Assembly: GCF_030010215.1 (NCBI RefSeq) | Contig: NZ_JASCRR010000007.1 | Location: 153,173-217,172 of the forward strand | Length of the DNA stretch: 64,000 nucleotides | From: Tianweitania sp. UT-5YL-CI-8 | Lineage (GTDB): Bacteria; Pseudomonadota; Alphaproteobacteria; Rhizobiales; Rhizobiaceae | Reading direction: 5' to 3' | Shown: piece after piece, positions 19,753-29,338 of the stretch | How positions within the stretch are numbered: position 1 is the stretch's first letter | Layout of the letters: each line of letters begins with the position of its first letter | Notes under the pieces: model-generated | The model's input: only the letters and a program-made list of their open reading frames with translations | Told to the model about the DNA's origin: nothing | Database searches by the model: none | Translations under genes and position numbers: made by a program

Positions 19753-20294
19753 TAGGGCAAAACCTTGCGCAGGCGGATATAGATGGCGCCGCCGCCACCA
19801 TGGTGGCGGGCTGCGCTGTCGTGGCTGCTGACCAGCATGCGAAACGGCGGCGTGGTCAGCCAGATCGGCACCGAACGCCGTAAAACACCTTCGCCTTTCG
19901 AAGACGATCCCTTGCCGGTAATGACCAGCACGTAGCGAATACCGGAGGCATGGGCACGACTGAGAAAGGACAGCAGCAGCGAATAGGCCTCGTCCTGTGT
20001 CATTCCATGCAGGTCTACCCTGCCCTCGATGGGCAACCGCCCCTTGGACAGCTTGTCGAGCGTTGGCTCGTCCAGCCTATGGCCGACATAGAGTTTCCTG
20101 GCAGGTTTAGGTTCGGGGCCAGGTGTCGGCGACGCGGGTGCCTTCGCTTGTTTGGAAGCGGGCTTTTCGGCCGGCTCGACCTCAGGCTCCGGGACGAACG
20201 CCTCCTTCGGGCGCAGCGGCTTCGTCGATTTGGCGACGAGGCTCCACAGCACCCTGTCTTCGCCTGTGAGGTGATCCTGTTTCGGCCGCTTCAT
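19752..20294 (-). CDS. Smr-domain protein
   Basis: 180 residues. The first half is a low-complexity Pro/Ala/Glu/Lys linker; the Smr domain (about residues 88-178) has VDLHGMTQDEAYSLL and VLVITGKGSSSKG, the DLHG and TGKG motifs of MutS2-type Smr nucleases. Likely binds or nicks nucleic acid; the precise substrate is unknown. It overlaps mltA by 4 bases and is conserved beside mltA in rhizobia. Confidence 0.86.
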   Translation of the reverse strand: MKRPKQDHLTGEDRVLWSLVAKSTKPLRPKEAFVPEPEVEPAEKPASKQAKAPASPTPGPEPKPARKLYVGHRLDEPTLDKLSKGRLPIEGRVDLHGMTQDEAYSLLLSFLSRAHASGIRYVLVITGKGSSSKGEGVLRRSVPIWLTTPPFRMLVSSHDSAARHHGGGGAIYIRLRKVLP

Positions 20295-21397
20295 GGCCTG
20301 CTGTCGCGCAAAAGCCCGTTCGGCACAAGAGCGAAGAACTCAGCCTCGTGACGTATAACCCCGGCGATTTCGCCCGCCGCTTCACCCGATCCGGCAAACA
20401 GATCGCCGCGCGCCGCGCCGACAATGGCCGAGCCGGTGTCCTGCGCGATCATCAGCCGTTGGAAGGGTTTTGCGGCGAAGGCGGTCAGCCTAGGGGCTGA
20501 AATGTGGAAGGGCGTGCCGAAGGTGTGCAGCAGCCTGTCCACCGCGACCGAACGGCCTGGGGTCAGCGGGACTTTGGCGGCCGCGATCGGCCCCAGCCCG
20601 TCATCCTCGACCGGAGCATCGCGAAAGAAGATGTAGGAGCGGTTTTGCCAAAGGATGCCGTCTATGCGATGCGGATTGTCGCGGAACCAGGCGCGGATCG
20701 ACTGCATGGTTACCTGTTCGAGCGGAATTTCGCCGAGGTCCGCCAAGATGCGCCCTGGCCCGGAAAAGCGCTGGCCGGACTTCGCAGCATAGGTCACCCG
20801 TCGAACGCTGCCATCCGTCATGTGCAGCCGTGCCGCGCCCTGCACATGAATGAAGAACGCATCGACCTTGTGCCGCAGCCAGGCGATCTCCAGCCCTTGG
20901 CCGGCCAGCGCACCTCGCTCGATGGCGCCTCGGTCGAAGTACTCGACCAAACCGGCAGGCGTCTGCCGGGCGAACGCCAAGTAAGGGTCCATGCCCGCGG
21001 GGCGGTTGGCATCATCGATGTCGATAAGGTCTGCCGGACGCGACAGAAGCGGCACGATAAAATCGTGGGTTTTTTCGGCCGAGGCCTCGACCTCGGGCTC
21101 ATAAAAGCCGGTGACCAGCCCTGCATGCCCCGTTTCAGGCTCGACCAGCATCGGCGTGAAATGGCGCTCGAAGAATGTCCGCGCAGCAGGCTCGTCCAGC
21201 GCGTCGAGGCTTCTCGCCTCCGTGTAAGCGGGCTCGAAGGCCTGAAAATCGATGCCAAGGGCACCGGACCGGTAAGGCTTATTCAGAACTTGAAAGGCAG
21301 AACGGCGAAAGGCCTCGAATGCCGAGGCCTTTTCATCTTCATACCAGCCCGGCAGGTCGCCGAAGCTTTTTCGTTTGAGGCGGGGCGACAGCGCCAC
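20291..21397 (-). CDS. mltA: Membrane-bound lytic murein transglycosylase A
   Basis: 368 residues. Contains the MltA domain (VTGFYEPEVEAS, about residue 97; TYAAKSGQRFSGPGRIL) and the C-terminal 3D domain with catalytic Asp in AQDTGSAIVGAARGDLF. It cleaves peptidoglycan to 1,6-anhydromuramyl products. No signal peptide or lipobox is visible at this N-terminus (MALSPRLKRKSFGDLPGW), which is common for the alphaproteobacterial gene models; how it is exported is not evident. 11 bases downstream of the Tim44-like gene. Confidence 0.88.
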   Translation of the reverse strand: MALSPRLKRKSFGDLPGWYEDEKASAFEAFRRSAFQVLNKPYRSGALGIDFQAFEPAYTEARSLDALDEPAARTFFERHFTPMLVEPETGHAGLVTGFYEPEVEASAEKTHDFIVPLLSRPADLIDIDDANRPAGMDPYLAFARQTPAGLVEYFDRGAIERGALAGQGLEIAWLRHKVDAFFIHVQGAARLHMTDGSVRRVTYAAKSGQRFSGPGRILADLGEIPLEQVTMQSIRAWFRDNPHRIDGILWQNRSYIFFRDAPVEDDGLGPIAAAKVPLTPGRSVAVDRLLHTFGTPFHISAPRLTAFAAKPFQRLMIAQDTGSAIVGAARGDLFAGSGEAAGEIAGVIRHEAEFFALVPNGLLRDSRP

Positions 21398-21408
21398 GTC
21401 ACCAACCT

Positions 21409-22110
21409 TTAGTCTTCTTCCTCGGTCGCGATCAGCTTCCAGTTCGGATCCTTGGAGCGTGTATCGCGCGCAAAGGTCCAGACATCCTTGACCTCGGCCA
21501 CTGTCTCGGGATCGCCGTCGATCACTTCGCCGCTCTGGTTACGGGTCGCGGAAATCAGTTCGCTGACGATCCGCAGCGTGACATGCGACTCCGAACCCTT
21601 CATCTCGGCCCCGACGATCTCGGCCTTGTTGATGCCGACGAAGGAGGACTGGATCTTTTCCGAGCGGGATTCGCGGTCGGCGATGGCGGCGACGAAACCG
21701 TCATAGACCTCACGCGACAGAAGATTCTTCAGCGTCTTCCGGTCGCCGTCGGCATAGGCCATGACGATCATCTCATAGGCCATCTTCGCGCCGTCGGCGA
21801 AAGTCTTCGGATCGAAGGACGGATCGGCGTCCTTGATCGCGCGCATGCCCTTGTTCAGGGCGCTGTCGGGCGCGGCGACCGCGTCGATGCCTGCATACAC
21901 CTCGTCGGGCGCCTCCGTCTCGCGCTTGCGCGGCAGCGAAACGACATTGTCCTTGCGGGTCGAGGCCCCGTCGCCGGTCTTCACGCGGGTATAAGGGTCG
22001 AATGGCGGCTTCTCATTGCCGGTGCGCCGCCCAAGCACGCTGCGGAGCTGATAGAAAATCACCGCAGCCACGATGATGAAGAAGATTGTGCCGAAATCGA
22101 AGAATTCCAT
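21409..22110 (-). CDS. Tim44/TimA-like membrane-associated protein
   Basis: 233 residues. One N-terminal transmembrane segment (about residues 5-22), a charged linker, then a Tim44-like domain (about 90-230; KTFADGAKMAYEMIVMAYADGD..., ending VWTFARDTRSKDPNWKLIATEEED). Bacterial relatives are inner-membrane proteins of the alphaproteobacterial TimA group, related to the mitochondrial import motor anchor; the bacterial job is not settled. First gene of the leftward Tim44-mltA-smr-xre cluster, divergent from fxsA. Confidence 0.85.
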   Translation of the reverse strand: MEFFDFGTIFFIIVAAVIFYQLRSVLGRRTGNEKPPFDPYTRVKTGDGASTRKDNVVSLPRKRETEAPDEVYAGIDAVAAPDSALNKGMRAIKDADPSFDPKTFADGAKMAYEMIVMAYADGDRKTLKNLLSREVYDGFVAAIADRESRSEKIQSSFVGINKAEIVGAEMKGSESHVTLRIVSELISATRNQSGEVIDGDPETVAEVKDVWTFARDTRSKDPNWKLIATEEED

Positions 22111-22319
22111 ATTCGCCGCCGATCAACCCTTTCCCGCCGCTTGCGCAATCGCCTGTTGCAGGGCAGCCACATAAACACCAAATGATGATAGCATATAGTC
22201 CGGTCAAGCCGATCATTCAAATCGGCAAGGCAGATACCTATGTATTTGTTTGCAATTGTATGCGCCAGTCGGCTCATGTGCACGAAAAAGATGAACTCTC
22301 GCGGAGACCCGACCCTTTC

Positions 22320-22790
22320 ATGATCGCCTTGCTGATCCTTCTCATGCCGCTTTTCGAGATCGCGGGCTTCGTCGTCGTCGGCAGCCAGATCGGCGTGCTG
22401 TCAACTTTGGGGCTGGTGATCCTCAGCAGCGTCGTCGGCGTTCTGCTCCTGCGTGTGCAGGGTTTCGGCGTCATGACACGCATTCGGGCAGCGCTTGCCG
22501 CCGAGCAGGATCCGAGCCGCGAGGTGATCCATGGCGTGATGATCCTGCTCGCCGGCCTTCTGCTGGTCATTCCCGGCTTCATCACCGACATCATCGGCCT
22601 GCTCTTGTTTTTGCCGCCGGTGCGCGATCTCGGCTGGAAGCTGTTGCGGCGCAATGTGAAGATGGACACGCGCGTCTACGGTTTCCGCCGCCAAAACGCC
22701 CGCGACGGCAAGACTATCGATCTCGAAGAGACCGATTACAGCCGCAAGCCCAATGCGGAGTCGCCCTGGCGCTCGCTGCCGGACGAGTAA
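22320..22790 (+). CDS. fxsA: FxsA family membrane protein
   Basis: 156 residues from the ATG at 22320, where the family N-terminus MIALLILLMPLFEIAGFVVV begins; a longer frame adds an unconserved hydrophilic stretch. Four hydrophobic segments (about 2-22, 24-44, 66-84, 86-104) contain GLVILSSVVGVLLLRVQG and IPGFITDIIGLLLFLPP, both FxsA hallmarks. The E. coli protein suppresses F-factor exclusion of phage T7; a housekeeping role is unknown. Confidence 0.85.
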   Translation: MIALLILLMPLFEIAGFVVVGSQIGVLSTLGLVILSSVVGVLLLRVQGFGVMTRIRAALAAEQDPSREVIHGVMILLAGLLLVIPGFITDIIGLLLFLPPVRDLGWKLLRRNVKMDTRVYGFRRQNARDGKTIDLEETDYSRKPNAESPWRSLPDE

Positions 22791-22901
22791 ACGGCGGCTT
22801 CAAATCAGGCCCGCAACCTTGTCTTGGCCGGGCCGCCATGCTAGCCAACGCTCGATTTCAATCCCGGCCGCGCCGCGGTCGAGCCAAGAGGATTTAGGCT
22901 T

Positions 22902-23399
22902 ATGGCCAATCAGGACAGTGCGCCGACCGGCGCGGCCACCAACGGCAACGCCGCACAAGCGTCGCTGAACGTTCTGGCCCAATATGTGAAGGACCTTTCC
23001 TTCGAAAGCCCCGGCGCACCGAATTCGCTGCGCGGCCGCGACAAGGCTCCCGGTATCAACATCAATGTCAACGTCACGGCCAACCCGCTGACCGACAAGC
23101 AGTTCGACGTCAACCTGACGCTCAACGCCAAGGCAGCCGTGGACAAGGACGTTCTGTTCAATGTCGAGTTGGTCTATGGCGGCGTCTTCAACATCGAAGG
23201 TTTTCCGCAGGAACACATGCTGCCGGTGCTGTTCATCGAGTGCCCGCGCCTGCTGTTCCCCTTCGCACGCCAGATCATCGCCGATGCGACCCGCAATGGC
23301 GGCTTCCCGCCGCTGATGCTCGACCCGATCGATTTCGCGCAGATGTTCCAGCAGAAGATCGCCGAGGAACAGGCCGCAGCCAAGGTGAAGGTCAGCTAA
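22902..23399 (+). CDS. secB: Protein-export chaperone SecB
   Basis: 165 residues. Core motifs are [17 protein letters not shown] and [32 protein letters not shown], followed by [13 protein letters not shown]. SecB tetramers keep precursors unfolded and hand them to SecA. AGAGGA lies about 9 bases before the ATG. A strong terminator follows; dnaQ converges from the other side. Confidence 0.96.
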   Translation: MANQDSAPTGAATNGNAAQASLNVLAQYVKDLSFESPGAPNSLRGRDKAPGININVNVTANPLTDKQFDVNLTLNAKAAVDKDVLFNVELVYGGVFNIEGFPQEHMLPVLFIECPRLLFPFARQIIADATRNGGFPPLMLDPIDFAQMFQQKIAEEQAAAKVKVS

Positions 23400-23418
23400 G
23401 CCTAGCGCTCAATGATGC

Positions 23419-23446
23419 CAAAAAGCCCGTTCGCCGGGCTTTTTTA
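23419..23446 (+). terminator. Rho-independent terminator after secB
   Basis: AAAAAGCCCG - TTCGC - CGGGCTTTTT hairpin with a run of six T, 20 bases after the secB stop. The A-tract on the left arm makes it potentially bidirectional, serving dnaQ as well. Confidence 0.88.
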
Positions 23447-23468
23447 TTGGCCGGATCACGTCACTTCT

Positions 23469-24194
23469 TTACCCACTGGGCTGGGACAGTTTTGTCCAGA
23501 GTGCCTTTTCGCCAAGGCTGGCGACCAGTTTTTCATGCGCTGCCTGCTCGGCCTCGCTGAGCCGAAGCGGCAAGGGACGCGGGCGCTGCGCAACTGTGAT
23601 CTGGATATTCACCGACGACGAATTGTCGCCGGAGCGGAGTTCGATGGCCGAGTCCAGCACAAGCGCTGCCTGCTTGCCGCCAATCAGCTCGATATAGACT
23701 TCGGCGAGCAGTTCGGAGTCCAGGAGCGCACCGTGCTTGGTGCGGCGGCTGTTGTCGATGCCGTAGCGGCGGCACAGCGCGTCGAGCGAGTTCGGCCCCA
23801 TCGGATGCTTGCGCCGCGCCAGCACCAACGTGTCGACGACAAGGCCAGGGTCGACGGCGGGACGGCCGACCCGTGCGAGCTCGGCATTGATGAAGCCGAT
23901 GTCGAAATTGGCGTTGTGTGCCACCAGCCGCGCGCCGTCGAAGAACGACACGAACTCGTCCGCTATCTCCGTGAAATTCGGCTTGTCGGCAAGCTGCTGG
24001 GCTGAGATGCCATGGACCGCCTGGGCATCCGGGTGAATCTGCCGGCCCTGCGGATTGATATATTTGTGGAAGGTGCGACCGGTGGGGAACCGGTTGATCA
24101 TCTCCACGCCGCCTATTTCGATGACGCGATCCTCGCGAGCATCGAGCCCCGTGGTTTCGGTATCGAAAATGATTTCACGCATCGATTCGCTCAT
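23469..24194 (-). CDS. dnaQ: DNA polymerase III epsilon subunit (3'-5' proofreading exonuclease)
   Basis: 241 residues from the ATG at 24194; a TTG two codons upstream and an ATG at 24182 (MREIIFDTE) are alternatives, and no start has a strong Shine-Dalgarno. DEDDh exonuclease motifs: FDTETTGLD (Exo I), HNANFDIGFI (Exo II) and HGALLDSELLAEVY (Exo III). It proofreads for the replicative polymerase. Downstream of coaE on the leftward, origin-distal strand. Confidence 0.95.
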   Translation of the reverse strand: MSESMREIIFDTETTGLDAREDRVIEIGGVEMINRFPTGRTFHKYINPQGRQIHPDAQAVHGISAQQLADKPNFTEIADEFVSFFDGARLVAHNANFDIGFINAELARVGRPAVDPGLVVDTLVLARRKHPMGPNSLDALCRRYGIDNSRRTKHGALLDSELLAEVYIELIGGKQAALVLDSAIELRSGDNSSSVNIQITVAQRPRPLPLRLSEAEQAAHEKLVASLGEKALWTKLSQPSG

Positions 24195-24230
24195 AGCCAA
24201 CCATGCGGCGGGCCGGATCAGGCTTCAAGC

Positions 24231-24836
24231 TCAGGATGCGGCAACGCCGCCTTTATCCCCCAGCACATCGGCGATAATGCCGGTGACGGCCTGTCTCGCG
24301 AGCTCAAGGCCTTGGCCGGTGTCGACGATGTAGTCCGCCCTGAGGCGCTTTTCTGCGTCTGGCACTTGCTTGGCCAGGATCGCCGCGAATTTTTCCTCCG
24401 TCATGCCGGGACGCGCCAACACGCGCTGGCGCTGTATCTCGGCCGACGCGCTGACCACGACGACCTTGTCGACCCTGTCGCGGCCGCCGGTCTCGAACAG
24501 CAGAGGAATATCGAGAACGACGAGTTTTTGACCGTCCTGCTCGCTTCGGGCGAGGAAATCAGCCGTCTCGTCGCGAACCAGCGGATGGACGATGGCTTCG
24601 AGTCGCTTCATCGCATCGGGATTGCCCAGCACTTGCTTCGACAGGCGGTCGCGATCGACCACCCCGTCGATGACCGTGCCGGGAAACGCGTCTTCCACCA
24701 AGGGTGCCGCCTTACCGGCATAGAGACGATGCACCGTTTCGTCGGAATCGTGGACAGGCACGCCGGCGTCGCGGAACATCGCAGCGGTGGTGGATTTACC
24801 CATGCCGATGGAGCCGGTGAGGCCGAGGACAATCAT
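24231..24836 (-). CDS. coaE: Dephospho-CoA kinase
   Basis: 201 residues. P-loop [17 protein letters not shown] (residues 5-21), [18 protein letters not shown] and the lid [10 protein letters not shown]. Last step of CoA synthesis. It overlaps aroE by 4 bases (ATGA), so the two are translationally coupled. Confidence 0.95.
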   Translation of the reverse strand: MIVLGLTGSIGMGKSTTAAMFRDAGVPVHDSDETVHRLYAGKAAPLVEDAFPGTVIDGVVDRDRLSKQVLGNPDAMKRLEAIVHPLVRDETADFLARSEQDGQKLVVLDIPLLFETGGRDRVDKVVVVSASAEIQRQRVLARPGMTEEKFAAILAKQVPDAEKRLRADYIVDTGQGLELARQAVTGIIADVLGDKGGVAAS

Positions 24837-25672
24837 CGATGTTTATCCAGATCCTGAACGATGAGGTCATGGAGCGCTGTGGTCACCTCCGGGCGAATGC
24901 CGAACCACCGCTCAAAGCCGGGTACGGCCTGATGGAGCAGCATGCCCAGACCGTCGACGGTCTTCAAACCCGCCTGGCGGGCAGCGGCAAGCAACGGCGT
25001 TTCGAGCGGCACATAGACGATATCGGTGACGACGGAGTGCGTCGGCAATGCGGAGACGTTTACCGCCGCATTGCCCTCGCCATGCATGCCCAGCGCAGAT
25101 GTGTTGACGACGAGATCGGCATCGGCCAGCAGATCCGAAGTCCCTTCGAGTGAATGAGCGGAGACGGCCGACCCGAAATGGTCGGCCAGTTCCAGCGCGC
25201 GGGCAACTGTGCGGTTTGCAACACGGATATCGCTGAAACCGCGCACCTTGAGCGCATGGATGACCGCGCGCGATGCCCCGCCGGCCCCAAGGATAAGCGC
25301 TGTCTTACCATTATCCCAAGCCGGCGCCTTGGCGTCGAGATTGGCGGCGAAGCCATAGGCATCGGTGTTGCCGCCCCACAGCTCGCCACCTTCGAACCAC
25401 AGTGTATTGACGGCGCCGATCTGCTCGGCTGCCTCATCCCTCAGTGTGACCAGCGCGAACGCCTGCTCCTTGTTCGGGATGGTGACATTGCCGCCGACAT
25501 AACCCTCGGCCCGCAACAACGACAGAAACGCGGGGAAGTGGTTGGGCGCGACATCGAGGGCTTGATAGGTTCCTGCGATATCATGATGCCTGAGCCAATA
25601 GCCATGGATGAGCGGCGACCGCGAATGCGCAATGGGATGTCCACAGACAAAAGCCTTTGGTGCATCAGCCAT
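24833..25672 (-). CDS. aroE: Shikimate 5-dehydrogenase
   Basis: 279 residues. Substrate-binding [16 protein letters not shown] (residues 12-27), catalytic Lys in [13 protein letters not shown], and the NADP-binding [13 protein letters not shown] with NRT. It reduces 3-dehydroshikimate to shikimate. It overlaps the maf gene by 8 bases and coaE by 4; part of the conserved maf-aroE-coaE-dnaQ block beside the origin. Confidence 0.95.
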   Translation of the reverse strand: MADAPKAFVCGHPIAHSRSPLIHGYWLRHHDIAGTYQALDVAPNHFPAFLSLLRAEGYVGGNVTIPNKEQAFALVTLRDEAAEQIGAVNTLWFEGGELWGGNTDAYGFAANLDAKAPAWDNGKTALILGAGGASRAVIHALKVRGFSDIRVANRTVARALELADHFGSAVSAHSLEGTSDLLADADLVVNTSALGMHGEGNAAVNVSALPTHSVVTDIVYVPLETPLLAAARQAGLKTVDGLGMLLHQAVPGFERWFGIRPEVTTALHDLIVQDLDKHR

Positions 25673-26264
25673 CGATAGCGCCCATCTCGCGCAACTGGCC
25701 GAGTAGCGGCAGAAGCGGCAGGCCGACGATGGTGAAGTAATCGCCCTCGATCTTCTCGAACAGCTGGATGCCTTCGCCTTCTATCTGGTAGGCGCCGACG
25801 CTGGACAGTGCCTTGTCGCCGACCCTTGCCAAATGACGTCCGATAAAGCCGGGATCGAGCACCCGCATGGTCAACGAGGCCACCGAGACATGGCGCCACA
25901 GAACCTGTCCGCCCTGCGCGACGACAACCGCGCTGTTGAGATGATGCATCCGGCCCGACAGCGAGAGAAGATGACGCCTTGCACCTTCCATGTCGGCGGG
26001 TTTGTGAAAGATCGTATCGCCCAGCGACAGGGTCTGGTCGCAACCGACGACAACATCGCCTGGATGGGTTTCGCTGACCGCAATGGCCTTGGCCTCGGCC
26101 AGAACGAGTGCCACGTCCTCCGCCGAGGCTCCGCTCGACTTCAGCGGCGCTTCGAGCGAGCGTTCGTCGAGATCGGCAGGAACAGCCTTCACATCAAGGC
26201 CGGCATTCTGCATCAGGGTTAGGCGGAAGGGGCTGGCAGACGCCAGGATGAGTTTCTCGGGCAT
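25665..26264 (-). CDS. Maf-family nucleotide pyrophosphatase
   Basis: 199 residues. [15 protein letters not shown] (residues 9-23), AEAKAIAV and [13 protein letters not shown] with HKPAD are the Maf motifs. It hydrolyses nucleoside triphosphates, probably non-canonical or modified ones, to monophosphates. The GCDQ/SLGD context is nearer YceF-type than YhdE-type Maf, but the substrate cannot be fixed from sequence. The neighbour upstream is the DUF299 kinase/phosphorylase, 68 bases away. Confidence 0.9.
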   Translation of the reverse strand: MPEKLILASASPFRLTLMQNAGLDVKAVPADLDERSLEAPLKSSGASAEDVALVLAEAKAIAVSETHPGDVVVGCDQTLSLGDTIFHKPADMEGARRHLLSLSGRMHHLNSAVVVAQGGQVLWRHVSVASLTMRVLDPGFIGRHLARVGDKALSSVGAYQIEGEGIQLFEKIEGDYFTIVGLPLLPLLGQLREMGAIDG

Positions 26265-26332
26265 GGTTCCTCCTGCAAGGCTGTAGTGCCTTGTTCACGA
26301 CAGCACGTTACAGAATTGACGGTTTTCTGGCT

Positions 26333-27148
26333 CTAGCGATTCTTGTTGCGCAGAGCAACGATGGCGGCGGCGGTTTCCTCGATGGATCTTCGGCTGACAT
26401 CGATCATCGGCCAGTTGTGGCGCGTGCAGATCTGCCGGGCATAGGCAAGTTCCTCGGAAATGTTGGCCCGGTCGACGTAGTCTTGCGCATCGTGCGCTGC
26501 CCCTAGCACACGATTCTGCCTGACATGGGAAATGCGCTCGGCGGTGGCGACGAGACCGACAACGAGCGGTCGTTGCGCCGTCACCAGAACCGGCGGGATC
26601 GGCACGCCGAGCACGATGGGAATGTTGGCTGTCTTGATGCCCCGGTTGGCGAGATAGATGCTGGTCGGCGTCTTTGACGTGCGCGAGATTCCGATCAGGA
26701 CAATATCGGCCTCTTCGATATCCAATGGGAGCTGGCCGTCATCATGCTCCATGGTGAAATTGAGTGCATCGATGCGGCGGAAATATTGGGCGTCGAGCAC
26801 ATGCTGCGCGCCGACACGCCGGCCTGCGGGCGTGCCGAGATAGGATTGAAACACGGTCAGCACCGGCTCCAGCACGTTGACCGCGGGCAGGCCCATGATA
26901 GCGCAGCGCTGGTCGATCATTCCCGCAAGCTTCTGATCCACGACGGTATAAAGGATAATGCCCGGCTCTTCCTCTATCTCATCGAACACCTTCATCAACT
27001 GCTTTTCCGTGCGGACGAGCGGATAGATGTGTTCAATGGCGCGGGCATCCTTGTATTGCGCCGAGGCCGCGCGGCCGGCGGCCAGGAGAGTCTCTCCGGT
27101 CGCGTCAGAAATCAGGTGAAGATGGAAGAAGCTTTGCGGTTTGTTCAC
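26333..27148 (-). CDS. Bifunctional kinase-pyrophosphorylase (PEP synthase/PPDK regulatory protein, DUF299)
   Basis: 271 residues from a GTG at 27148, giving the family N-terminus [20 protein letters not shown]; the longer ATG frame at 27193 runs into DnaA-box sequence. P-loop-like motif [18 protein letters not shown] (about 146-163) and [10 protein letters not shown] are diagnostic. Relatives phosphorylate and dephosphorylate PEP synthase or pyruvate phosphate dikinase. This is the homologue of the gene beside oriC in Rickettsia and Caulobacter (RP001-type), which is the case here too. Confidence 0.9.
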   Translation of the reverse strand: MNKPQSFFHLHLISDATGETLLAAGRAASAQYKDARAIEHIYPLVRTEKQLMKVFDEIEEEPGIILYTVVDQKLAGMIDQRCAIMGLPAVNVLEPVLTVFQSYLGTPAGRRVGAQHVLDAQYFRRIDALNFTMEHDDGQLPLDIEEADIVLIGISRTSKTPTSIYLANRGIKTANIPIVLGVPIPPVLVTAQRPLVVGLVATAERISHVRQNRVLGAAHDAQDYVDRANISEELAYARQICTRHNWPMIDVSRRSIEETAAAIVALRNKNR

Positions 27149-27547
27149 AGAATACCGTCGGGCCTGTGGCCAACTGTGGATGAAGCCGGACAAATCAGCC
27201 GGTGTGGAAAAGCGACTGTATCAGAACCGGTTTTGTCCACAATTCGTGCTGCTGTCCACTTCAATCGACGGCTGTGGAGCATTCTGTGCAATTCACAATA
27301 GCCCCCAGATCAAGGTCCTGTTTTCGATGTCATCGCCTCAGGTGCAAGCCATTGTCAATAAACACTGAATCTGGACAATCCCCAGACTTGTCCTATTTAG
27401 CCGCAAGGCCTGCGCGTCATTATGGCCAGTGGAACTCAAACCGCTGATGTGAACAGGTGGCAATCCTCGATTCCAACAGAGTCTAAGAATCAGAAGACTC
27501 TCTTTCATAGAAATTTTATTTAAAGATAGATTTGGGGAGCGAGCCCT
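27149..27547. other. oriC: Predicted chromosomal replication origin (oriC)
   Basis: A 399-base gap between divergent DUF299 and hemE. Sequences one mismatch from TTATNCACA: TTGTTCACA (27141-27149, overlapping the DUF299 start), TGTGGATGA (27175-27183, reverse), TGTGGAAAA (27203-27211, reverse) and TTGTCCACA (27233-27241); weaker ones at 27252-27260 and 27273-27281 (reverse). An AT-rich stretch (about 27484-27535) with a 7-bp hairpin AGAGTCT/AGACTCT at 27478-27501 could be the unwinding element. Genes on both sides point outward for several kilobases. In Caulobacter, Rickettsia and Sinorhizobium the origin is known to lie next to hemE. Confidence 0.82.
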
Positions 27548-28579
27548 ATGACGGTGAACCGTGTGGTTCTGGATGTTCTTGCCGGGAAGAAGACGGCAGT
27601 ACCACCTCTCTGGATGATGCGGCAGGCTGGACGCTATCTTCCCGAGTATCGGGAAACGCGGAAGCGGGCGGGAAGTTTCCTGGACCTGTGCTACAATCCC
27701 GACTTCGCGGTGGAAGTGACTCTTCAGCCGATTCGTCGCTTCGGCTTCGACGCGTCCATCCTGTTTTCCGACATTCTTGTCATCCCGCATGCGCTCGGAC
27801 GTTCGCTTCGTTTCGAAGAAGGTCGCGGGCCGCTGCTCGAGCCGATTTCGGCTGAGGAGATCGAGCGTCTCGACGGGAAGCGCTTCCATGAGCACCTGGA
27901 GCCTGTCTACGAGACCGTCAGACGTCTGCGGCGGGAACTGCCCCTGGAGACGACCCTGATCGGCTTCTGCGGGGCTCCCTGGACGGTTGCGACCTATATG
28001 ATCGCTGGCCATGGCACGCCCGACCAGGCGCCGGCGCGTTTGTTCGGCTACCGGCACCCCGAGGCGATGGATGCGCTTTTGACGACGCTTGCCGACTGGT
28101 CCGCGGCCTATCTCCTGCGGCAGGCAGAAGCAGGCGCGGATGTGCTGCAGATTTTCGATTCCTGGTCTGGCGTTCTCGACGAGGCCTGTTTCGATCGTTT
28201 CTGCGTCGGACCGGTCGCCAGCATCGTGAGCCAGGTGCGCGCCGTCTATCCCGATATCCCGATCATCGGTTTTCCCAAAGGCGCCGGAGCGAATTACAAG
28301 AACTATCGCGAACAGACCGGTGTCACCGCGCTCGGGCTGGATTGGACCGTGCCCCTGACGCAAGCGCGGTCCCTGCAGGCGCTGGGGCCTGTTCAGGGCA
28401 ACCTCGACCCCCTCCGCCTGGTTACGGGCGGCAGGGCGTTGGGCGAGGGCGTGGATGCTATTCTCGAGCATTTGAGCGACGGCCCGCTGATCTTCAATCT
28501 CGGCCATGGCATCACACCAGAAACCCCGGTCGAGCATGTCGAAGCGATGGTGCGCCTGGTTAGGCAAGGAAGACTGTAA
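27548..28579 (+). CDS. hemE: Uroporphyrinogen decarboxylase
   Basis: 343 residues. N-terminal signature [16 protein letters not shown] (about residues 22-37), and the conserved Asp region [12 protein letters not shown]; also [13 protein letters not shown]. It decarboxylates uroporphyrinogen III to coproporphyrinogen III in heme synthesis. GGGAG lies about 10 bases before the ATG. The stop overlaps the hemJ start by one base (TAATG). Origin-adjacent. Confidence 0.96.
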   Translation: MTVNRVVLDVLAGKKTAVPPLWMMRQAGRYLPEYRETRKRAGSFLDLCYNPDFAVEVTLQPIRRFGFDASILFSDILVIPHALGRSLRFEEGRGPLLEPISAEEIERLDGKRFHEHLEPVYETVRRLRRELPLETTLIGFCGAPWTVATYMIAGHGTPDQAPARLFGYRHPEAMDALLTTLADWSAAYLLRQAEAGADVLQIFDSWSGVLDEACFDRFCVGPVASIVSQVRAVYPDIPIIGFPKGAGANYKNYREQTGVTALGLDWTVPLTQARSLQALGPVQGNLDPLRLVTGGRALGEGVDAILEHLSDGPLIFNLGHGITPETPVEHVEAMVRLVRQGRL

Positions 28580-29115
28580 TGGCACTTTCCGAAAAACCGG
28601 CATCCGACGGAACGGCGGCGAAACGCGCGGTTATCGCCATCGGCATCTTCGTTGCCTTGACGGGACTGCTGTTCTGGCTCGACCCCGACGGTTTTTATCT
28701 CTGGGCCAAGGCGATCCATGTCATCGCGGTCATCTCATGGATGGCTGGAATGCTGTATCTACCGCGTCTGTTCGTCTATCACGCCGACACCCAGCCCGGC
28801 TCGCAGCAGTCCGAGACCTTCAAGGTGATGGAGCAGCGCCTGCTTCGGCTGATCATCAATCCGGCGATGATCATCACCTGGGTGTTCGGGCTCTATCTCG
28901 CCTGGCGCGGTTTCGGCTTCATGGGAGGCTGGCTGCACGCCAAGATTCTTCTCGTTGTGCTGCTGTCGGGCGTGCACGGCTATCTGTCGGCATCGGTGCG
29001 CCGGTTCGCCACGGACCAGAACACCAAATCCGCGAAGCATTGGCGAATCGTCAACGAGGCACCGACGCTTTTGATGATCGTTATCGTCGTTCTCGTCGTG
29101 GTGAAACCGTTCTGA
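28579..29115 (+). CDS. hemJ: Protoporphyrinogen IX oxidase HemJ
   Basis: 178 residues, inner membrane, with about four or five helices. Heme-ligand/catalytic His in AKAIHVIAVISWMAGMLYLPRLFVYH (about residues 36-61) and Lys/Arg motif in WLHAKILLVVLLSGVHGYL are HemJ hallmarks. It oxidises protoporphyrinogen to protoporphyrin in bacteria lacking HemG/HemY. Start overlaps the hemE stop (TAATG), so coupled. Confidence 0.92.
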   Translation: MALSEKPASDGTAAKRAVIAIGIFVALTGLLFWLDPDGFYLWAKAIHVIAVISWMAGMLYLPRLFVYHADTQPGSQQSETFKVMEQRLLRLIINPAMIITWVFGLYLAWRGFGFMGGWLHAKILLVVLLSGVHGYLSASVRRFATDQNTKSAKHWRIVNEAPTLLMIVIVVLVVVKPF

Positions 29116-29129
29116 AACGCCAGAGCTGA

Positions 29130-29157
29130 TAAAAAGAGCCGTCCCGGCCTGTTTTTT
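29130..29157 (+). terminator. Possible weak terminator after hemJ
   Basis: GCCG - TCC - CGGC core flanked by AAAAA on the left and TTTTTT on the right, 20 bases after the hemJ stop. The stem has mismatches outside the core. The remaining bases to 29338 form the rho leader, in which I see no further structure. Confidence 0.4.
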
Positions 29158-29338
29158 GAGCGTGTGCGTTGATATATCTGCTTGGGAGCGGCACCCTCGG
29201 CTTGCTCTTTCGACCAGCCGACGATAAAAGGCAGGTCTTCCTCCTTGCCATGCGCACCGCTTTTTCAAGGCCGCGTCCGGCGTTCATCGCATTCCGCCGA
29301 TCGAACTTTTTTCCATCCCGCCTATCCAGAGTCTGTCC

